NCBI RefSeq assembly: GCF_034676705.1
Contig: NZ_JAUCBS010000013.1
Coordinates: 1,252,501-1,316,500, forward strand
DNA from: Gemmobacter sp.
Lineage (GTDB): Bacteria; Pseudomonadota; Alphaproteobacteria; Rhodobacterales; Rhodobacteraceae
Length of the DNA stretch: 64,000 bases
Direction: 5' to 3'
The notes under the pieces were generated by a model. That model was not told the origin of the DNA and did not search any database. It worked only from the letters and a program-made list of their open reading frames with translations. Both the position numbers and the translations under genes were made by a program. Below are positions 58,883-64,000 of this stretch, piece after piece. Numbering within the stretch: the first letter of the stretch is position 1; every line of letters starts with the position of its first letter.

Positions 58883-59959
58883 TCACTCCTGCCCATACAG
58901 GTTCTTGTCGTGCTTTTCGACGATCTTGGCGAAGCGCCGGGCAAAGCGTTCGTCGGCCTTGGCCTTTTGTTCCAGCACCTTGCGGGCAAAGACCATGTGG
59001 TCCTCGTGCGCCTCCAGCATGTCGGCCATGCGCTGGTTGGTGGCGGTGCCGATGGCAGCCATGGTTGCCTGTGCCTCTTTGTCGGTCTGCACGCCGATTT
59101 CGTTGATGCGGTGGGCGACATCCTGTTGCTGGGCGGTTTTCAGCGACTTGACCAGCGCGTCATACAGCACCACGCGCTGCTTGGTATCGGTTTGCAGCTT
59201 GTTGATCAGCACCAGCTGGGTGGCGGCCTGATTGGTCAGGCTGTCGACCCAGGTCTTGCCCTTTTCGATATAGCGTTCCAGCGTCTGGGATTTGGCCAGA
59301 TGCACCTGCTCGTCCTGCACCAGCGCATTGTGGCGGGCGTTCATCGCGGCCAGATCGGTTTCCAGTTTGGTCCGGGCCGCCGCGTCCTGTTCCATCGAGA
59401 TGCGGTTTTCCAGCTCGATCAGCCGGGGATCCATGGCGGCGATTTCGGCGCGGACCGATTCCAGCAGGCCCACCACGGTTTCGCGTTCGGTCAGGGTTTC
59501 GCCCAGATTGCCCTCGACCTTGACCTTCTGGTCGTTCAGCAGATCCAGCTGCGATTGCAGCAGGCGCACGATGACGTCGGATTTCGCGATCAGATCCTGC
59601 AACTTGGTGTCGATGGAGGCGGTGCGCAGCCGTTCCTGCCGCAGCGATTCCGACTTGCCGCGGGAAAACACGCCGACGAAACTTTCCCAGCCGGTCTTGC
59701 TGCGCATCTCGTCGAAATCCTTCGAGAAGGCGGCGGTCACGTCATCCAGCCCCATGATCAGTTCGGCGATATTCGCGTTCATCAGTTCCGTATGCTTGTG
59801 AACGTCTTCCAGCGTGGCGGTTTCAATGTCGATCTCGGGGTCGCCCTGCGCGATCCTGGCGCGCGCTTCCTCGACCTTGGCGGTAATCGCGGAAATGCGG
59901 GTCTGAGCCTTGGCAACCTCGTCCTGGCTCTTGCGGATGGCGGCATCGAAATCGGCCAT
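58883..59959 (-). CDS. Coiled-coil protein heading the 52-60 kb cluster
   Basis: The 358-residue product is almost entirely helical with heptad character, e.g. DEVAKAQTRISAITAKVEEA near the N-terminus, LLQSQLDLLNDQKVKVEGNL in the middle and RRFAKIVEKHDKN at the end. It has no signal peptide. The general look recalls PspA- or TelA-type stress proteins, but I see no diagnostic motif and do not assign it. It is the first gene of the minus-strand cluster, and it diverges from the M20 peptidase gene, so the promoter for the cluster should lie in 59960-60084. Confidence 0.75.
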   Translation of the reverse strand: MADFDAAIRKSQDEVAKAQTRISAITAKVEEARARIAQGDPEIDIETATLEDVHKHTELMNANIAELIMGLDDVTAAFSKDFDEMRSKTGWESFVGVFSRGKSESLRQERLRTASIDTKLQDLIAKSDVIVRLLQSQLDLLNDQKVKVEGNLGETLTERETVVGLLESVRAEIAAMDPRLIELENRISMEQDAAARTKLETDLAAMNARHNALVQDEQVHLAKSQTLERYIEKGKTWVDSLTNQAATQLVLINKLQTDTKQRVVLYDALVKSLKTAQQQDVAHRINEIGVQTDKEAQATMAAIGTATNQRMADMLEAHEDHMVFARKVLEQKAKADERFARRFAKIVEKHDKNLYGQE

Positions 59960-60084
59960 TGCGGACACTCCTGACGGAAATATGTTCAACTCACTTGGGA
60001 ACGGTTATCACAAATTGCATCCCCGTCGTCATCCGCTTTCGCACTCTTGCAAGGGGCGCGGTGCTGGCGCATCGTGCAGGCACC

Positions 60085-61359
60085 ATGACCGAAGACCGCA
60101 TCCTCTCCGAAATCACCGCGCGCCGCGACGACCTGATCGCGCTGACGCAAGATCTGATCCGTATCCCCACGCTGAACCCGCCGGGGCGCAACTACCGGGA
60201 AATCTGCGACTATCTTGCAGCCCGGCTGGAGCCGAAGGGATTCACCGTGGAATTCATCCGGGCCCATGGCGCCCCGGGCGATAGCGAAACCTATCCGCGC
60301 TGGAACCTGCTGGCCCGGCGCGACGGCGGCAATCCTGGCGAATGCGTGCATTTCAACAGCCACCACGATGTGGTGGAGGTGGGCCACGGCTGGACCAAGG
60401 ATCCGTTCGGCGGCGAACTGGCGGATGGCAAGATCTATGGCCGCGGCGCCTGCGACATGAAGGGCGGGCTGGCCGCCAGCATCATCGCCGCCGAAGCCTT
60501 TATCGCCGCTTGCCCCGAATTCAACGGCGCCATCGAGATTTCGGCCACGGCGGATGAGGAATCGGGCGGCTATGGCGGCGTCGCCTATATGGCGCAGCAG
60601 GGCTATTTCAGCCCCGAGCGCGTGCAGCATGTCATCATCCCCGAACCGTTGCACAAGGACCGCATCTGCCTGGGCCATCGTGGCGTCTGGTGGGCAGAGA
60701 TCGAGACCAAGGGCCGCATCGCCCATGGATCCATGCCGTTCCTTGGCGACAGCGCGATCCGCCACATGGGCGCGGTACTGGAACAGATGGAACACCAGCT
60801 GTATCCGCTGCTGACCACCAAGCACACCGCCATGCCGGTGATCCCGCTGGGCGCGCGGCAATCGACCATGAACATCAACTCGATCCATGGCGGCGAAGCG
60901 GAACCGGAACCCGGGTTCACCGGCCTGCCGGCGCCTTGCGTGGCCGACCGCTGCCGCATCATCATCGACCGGCGATTCCTGATCGAGGAAGACATCCGCG
61001 AGGTAAAGGGCGAAATCTCGGCCCTGCTGGAACGGGTCAAGGCGCAGCGTCCGACCTTTGAATACGAGGTGCGCGACCTGTTCGAGGTCCAGCCCAGCAT
61101 GACCGACGAATCCGCCCCGGTGGTGCGCACGGTGGCCGGCGCCATTGCCAAGGTGCTGGGAAAACACGCGGAATATGTCGTGTCGCCCGGCACCTACGAC
61201 CAGAAGCATATCGACCGCATCGGCAAGCTGAAGAACTGCATCGCCTATGGTCCGGGCGTGCTGGATCTGGCGCACCAGCCCGACGAATGGGTCGGCGTCG
61301 ACGACATGATGGACAGCGCCCGCGTCATGGCGCTGACCCTCAAGGAGTTGCTGTTGTAA
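60085..61359 (+). CDS. M20 family metallopeptidase (ArgE/DapE-like deacylase)
   Basis: This zinc-dependent amidohydrolase has 424 residues. Metal ligands are visible: H94 in HFNSHHDVVEVG, D124 in GRGACDMKGG, and the catalytic pair E158-E159 in TADEESGGYGG; SPGTYDQKHI near the end supplies a last ligand region. The family removes acyl groups from amino acids or cleaves small peptides. The peptide-type binding protein 63 bases downstream suggests that the pair takes up and breaks down a peptide or acyl-amino acid. Confidence 0.92.
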   Translation: MTEDRILSEITARRDDLIALTQDLIRIPTLNPPGRNYREICDYLAARLEPKGFTVEFIRAHGAPGDSETYPRWNLLARRDGGNPGECVHFNSHHDVVEVGHGWTKDPFGGELADGKIYGRGACDMKGGLAASIIAAEAFIAACPEFNGAIEISATADEESGGYGGVAYMAQQGYFSPERVQHVIIPEPLHKDRICLGHRGVWWAEIETKGRIAHGSMPFLGDSAIRHMGAVLEQMEHQLYPLLTTKHTAMPVIPLGARQSTMNINSIHGGEAEPEPGFTGLPAPCVADRCRIIIDRRFLIEEDIREVKGEISALLERVKAQRPTFEYEVRDLFEVQPSMTDESAPVVRTVAGAIAKVLGKHAEYVVSPGTYDQKHIDRIGKLKNCIAYGPGVLDLAHQPDEWVGVDDMMDSARVMALTLKELLL

Positions 61360-61422
61360 TCACGCATGGCGTGACCCGCCATCACAACAAGGGGGCGAAC
61401 CCCCGCGACAAGGAGGCTTTCC

Positions 61423-62892
61423 ATGTTCAACCGCCTGAAACTTTCCGTGGCGGCGCTGGCCCTGATGGCCGGCACCGCCATGGCCCAGGACAGCGTGACC
61501 GTCGGTCTGGTGCTGGAACCGCCGAACCTCGACCCGACCTCGGGCGCGGCGGCCGCGATCCGCGAAGTCACCCAGATCAACATCTACGAAGGCCTGACCC
61601 GCTTTGGCCCCGATGGGTCCATCCACCCGCTGCTGGCCAAAAGCTGGGACGTGACCGAGGATGGCAAGGTCTGGACCTTTCACCTGAATGCCGGGGTGAA
61701 GTTCCATGATGGCAGCACGCTGGACGGCGAAGATGTCAAGTTCAGCCTGACTCGCGCCACCGCCGAAGGCAGCACCAACGCGCAGAAGCAGCTGTTCGCC
61801 AATATCGACACCATCGAGGTGGTGGATCCGCTGACGGTCAAGATCACCATGAAGAAGCCCACGGGCAACTTCGATTTCAACATGGCCTGGGGCGATGCGG
61901 TGATCATGGGGCCGGAATCGGTGGCCACCAATGCCACCAACCCGGTGGGCACCGGCGCCTTCAAGTTCGTGAAATGGACCAAGGGCGACAGCATCGAACT
62001 GGCAGCGAACCCCGATTACTGGGGCACCAAGCCGGCGCTGGCCTCGGCCACCTTCAAGATCATCTCTGACCCGACCGCGGCCTTCAACGCGATGATGACG
62101 GGTGAAGTGGACTATTTCCCGAACTTCCCCGCCCCCGAAACGCTGGCGCAGTTCCAGGGCAACCCCGATTTCCAGGTGCTTGAAGGCTCGACCGAGGGGG
62201 AAACCATCCTCGCGATGAACAACAAGAAGGCGCCGCTGGACAACGTCAAGGTGCGCCAGGCGATTGCCCATGCGATCAACCGCCAGGAAATCATCGACGG
62301 CGCGATGTTCGGCTATGGCACGCCCATCGGCACCCATTTCGCCCCGCACAACCCCGATTACGTCGACCTGACCGGCCTGTCGGCCTATGATCCGGCCAAG
62401 ACCAAGGCCCTGCTGGCCGAAGCGGGCGTTGCGGCGCCGAAACTGCGCCTGGCCCTGCCGCCCCCCACCTACGCCCGCCGCGGCGGCGAGATCATCGCGG
62501 CCCAGCTGCGCGCCGCCGGGATCGAGACGGAAATCACCAACCTCGAATGGGCGCAATGGCTGGAACAGGTGTTCAAGGGCAAGGATTTTGACCTGACCAT
62601 CATCAGCCATGTCGAACCGGCCGACATCAACATCTACGCCCGGCCGGACTACTACTTCCAGTATGGCAAGCCGGAATTCGTGGCGATCATCGACGAACTG
62701 GCCGTCACCGTCGATGCCGCGAAACGCTCGGCGCTGAACAAGGCCGCGCAGGAGATGATCGCGAAGGATTACGTGAACGTCTACCTGTTCCAGCTGGCCA
62801 AGGCCGGGGTGGCCAAGGCCGGGCTGAAGGGCCTGTGGCAAAACTGGCCCGCCCCGATCGACGATCTGACGGTAATGAACTGGTCCAAGTGA
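61423..62892 (+). CDS. ABC transporter substrate-binding protein, family 5 (peptide type)
   Basis: This 489-residue periplasmic protein has a signal peptide (MFNRLKLSVAALALMAGTAMA). The mature part has the family-5 pattern: LEPPNLDPTSG, the signature VWTFHLNAGVKFHDGSTLDGEDV (in the first 110 residues), VGTGAFKFVKW and VRQAIAHAINRQEI. Such proteins bind peptides, nickel or related solutes. No permease or ATPase gene follows in the window, so its partners are elsewhere or this is an orphan binding protein. A perfect terminator follows. Confidence 0.93.
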   Translation: MFNRLKLSVAALALMAGTAMAQDSVTVGLVLEPPNLDPTSGAAAAIREVTQINIYEGLTRFGPDGSIHPLLAKSWDVTEDGKVWTFHLNAGVKFHDGSTLDGEDVKFSLTRATAEGSTNAQKQLFANIDTIEVVDPLTVKITMKKPTGNFDFNMAWGDAVIMGPESVATNATNPVGTGAFKFVKWTKGDSIELAANPDYWGTKPALASATFKIISDPTAAFNAMMTGEVDYFPNFPAPETLAQFQGNPDFQVLEGSTEGETILAMNNKKAPLDNVKVRQAIAHAINRQEIIDGAMFGYGTPIGTHFAPHNPDYVDLTGLSAYDPAKTKALLAEAGVAAPKLRLALPPPTYARRGGEIIAAQLRAAGIETEITNLEWAQWLEQVFKGKDFDLTIISHVEPADINIYARPDYYFQYGKPEFVAIIDELAVTVDAAKRSALNKAAQEMIAKDYVNVYLFQLAKAGVAKAGLKGLWQNWPAPIDDLTVMNWSK

Positions 62893-62901
62893 CCCGGCCA
62901 A

Positions 62902-62925
62902 GGGGCGCCACAGCGGCGCCCCTTT
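62902..62925 (+). terminator. Terminator after the family-5 binding protein
   Basis: GGGGCGCC (62902-62909) and GGCGCCCC (62915-62922) form a perfect 8-base stem, followed by TTTC. The second arm and T run are also the first bases of a post-stop element. Confidence 0.75.
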
Positions 62926-62951
62926 CGCCTTGATCCAGGTATCCTGCGAAG
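62919..62951 (+). repeat. Dispersed post-stop element, copy 13
   Basis: CCCCTTTCGCCTTGATCC then AGGTATCCTGCG, merged with the terminator after the family-5 binding protein. Confidence 0.7.
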
Positions 62952-63026
62952 GATGCGCCGGTTGGCCTGCCAACCGGACCCAAGGAGGGCGCAAGGCCCC
63001 CCTTGCCACATTCGCCAACCCCGCGC

Positions 63027-63365
63027 TCAGGCCAGGATCACATAGTCCTTCAGCGTGGTTTCCAGCACCTCCCAGGTGCCGGTGAACCCCGGCCGGATCA
63101 CCCAGGCATCGCCCGCGCGCAGATGGGTTTCCCGGCCATCGGCATCGGTCAGCACCGAATGGCCTGCGAGGATGCGGATGTATTCCCATTCGTCATAGGC
63201 GATCCGCCATTTCCCCGGTGTCGATTGCCACAGGCCGGCGAACAGCGCGCCGCGTTCCTCGACATTCCAGGTGGTATGCACCGGATCACCGGCCAACAGG
63301 CGCGACGGATCGGGGCGCGAGATCTCGGGCGTGATGCCCTGGCGGTTCAGCGGGACAAGCAGCAT
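63027..63365 (-). CDS. Cupin domain protein (DUF861-like)
   Basis: This 112-residue single-domain cupin reads TWNVEERGALFAGLWQSTPG, then KWRIAYDEWEYIRILAGHSVLTDADG and GDAWVIRPGFTGTWEVLETTLKDYVIL. The pattern (DEWEY...GH in the first motif and the WEV...K ending) is that of the (S)-ureidoglycine-aminohydrolase-like DUF861 cupins, whose substrates vary. It is cytoplasmic by appearance. It converges with the binding protein gene. Function cannot be stated more closely. Confidence 0.85.
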   Translation of the reverse strand: MLLVPLNRQGITPEISRPDPSRLLAGDPVHTTWNVEERGALFAGLWQSTPGKWRIAYDEWEYIRILAGHSVLTDADGRETHLRAGDAWVIRPGFTGTWEVLETTLKDYVILA

Positions 63366-63442
63366 GCGGCACCTTGGGTTGAAATGTGGAAAGGGGGGCT
63401 TTGCGCCCCCCTTCGGTCCGGTTGGCGGGCCAACCGGCCCAC

Positions 63443-63477
63443 CCCCCGCAGGATATTTGTCGCAAGGCGAAAGGGGC
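63443..63477 (-). repeat. Dispersed post-stop element, copy 14
   Basis: Minus strand GCCCCTTTCGCCTTGCGAC then AAATATCCTGCGGGG, two bases after the L,D-transpeptidase stop. Confidence 0.8.
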
Positions 63478-63479
63478 GC

Positions 63480-64000
63480 CTATTCCAGCCCCATCGCCCG
63501 GCGGCGTTCGGCCAGCGCGGCTTCGGTCCGGGCCAGGAAGTCGGCATCGGCCGCCAGCGAGGCATCGACCGCCGCATCCCCTTCCAGCTTGCGCGAGTCC
63601 GCGACGCTGCGGATCTTGACCGAGGTGCTGGTGGGCACCTTGGTGAAAAGATCAAGGATGTCCTGGTTGTACAGCCGGATGCAGCCGGCCGAGGTCGCAT
63701 GGCCGATCGAGGTATAGTCCCCCGTGCCATGGATGCGGAACATCGTGTCCTTGCCACCACGATAGAGGTAAAGTGCGCGCGCGCCCAGCGGGTTGTCGGG
63801 GCCCGGGGCCATGCCGCCGGCCTTGTCGGCGTAAAGCTCGGGCTGGGTGCGGATCATGTTGCGGGTGGGCGTCCAGGTCGGCCATTCGGCCTTGCGCCCG
63901 ACATAGGTGGTGGACCGCAGCCCGCGCCCTTCGGCACCCACCGCGATGCGGTAACGGTCGGCCGTCCCGCCTTCGCCCACCAGATAGAGGTATTTCACAT
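63480..64000 (-). CDS. L,D-transpeptidase (5' end outside window)
   Basis: The frame enters from the right window edge, so the N-terminus and signal peptide are missing. The YkuD catalytic region is complete: FRIHGTGDYTSIGHATSAGC ending in IRL, with H and the nucleophilic C spaced as in the family. Upstream KYLYLVGEGGTADRYRIAVG is the usual first strand. These enzymes make or attach 3-3 peptidoglycan cross-links in the periplasm. The GTG at 63998 is unlikely to be the true start because the domain is already under way. Confidence 0.93.
   Translation of the reverse strand, partial: VKYLYLVGEGGTADRYRIAVGAEGRGLRSTTYVGRKAEWPTWTPTRNMIRTQPELYADKAGGMAPGPDNPLGARALYLYRGGKDTMFRIHGTGDYTSIGHATSAGCIRLYNQDILDLFTKVPTSTSVKIRSVADSRKLEGDAAVDASLAADADFLARTEAALAERRRAMGLE

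Noticed and set aside
52429..59959. The cluster as a prophage or secretion-system remnant
   Set aside because: No capsid, tail, portal, sheath or secretin-like proteins; base composition matches the surroundings.
60085..62892. Assigning the pair a specific substrate such as N-acetylornithine or dipeptides
   Set aside because: Family motifs are clear, but nothing in the sequence or neighbours fixes the substrate.

Overview
The window is GC-rich DNA from an alphaproteobacterium, most likely a member of the Rhodobacterales (Rhodobacter/Paracoccus/Tabrizicola-type). Support comes from the RpoB and RpoC N-termini, a split gltD...gltB pair, an Rrf2-linked sulfate permease, DUF1523, and an intergenic element that recurs beside stop codons. 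Most of the window is chromosomal housekeeping DNA. The only clear mobile DNA is a pair of nested insertion sequences at the 3' end of gltB.

Layout. 1-5100: an Rrf2-type regulator (cut by the window edge), a COG3575-type nucleotidyltransferase, and a sulfate/thiosulfate ABC importer (small ORF, sbp, cysT, cysW, a short cysA). 5208-8230 (minus): a secreted sulfite-oxidase-fold protein without any cysteine, translationally coupled to a tripartite hybrid histidine kinase. 8466-11774: a DEAD-box RNA helicase with a repetitive basic tail, and UppP. 12001-19709: glutamate synthase, gltD then gltB, with three overlapping small genes between them. 19628-22373: an IS110/IS1111-type element plus an IS256 element that together replaced the last residues of GltB. 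22639-31465: a small secreted protein, a glycosyltransferase-sulfotransferase fusion, NAD synthetase, an 18-repeat MORN protein, cytochrome b561, RecO and an MFS transporter. 31456-35777: ParC, an SH3 protein and EF-Tu. 35919-39874: small envelope proteins, tRNA-Trp, GAPDH and an SDR. 40163-52252: the canonical secE-nusG-rplKA-rplJL-rpoBC block. 52429-59959 (minus): a poorly characterised eight-gene cluster (AAA ATPase, coiled-coil protein, small membrane proteins, DUF1523, DUF6638-like) into which a DUF559 nuclease ORF bracketed by GC-rich repeats appears to have been placed. 60085-64000: an M20 peptidase and a family-5 solute-binding protein, a cupin, and an L,D-transpeptidase cut by the window edge.

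Functional links. The first block is sulfur uptake with its likely regulator. gltD and gltB form one enzyme. secE to rpoC is the transcription-translation core, with an L10-type leader before rplJ and structured RNA before rpoB. The 52-60 kb cluster is the best candidate for an undescribed system: the gene spacing implies co-expression and the domain mix (ATPase, coiled coil, membrane anchors) suggests a membrane-associated machine, but no function can be read from the sequence alone.
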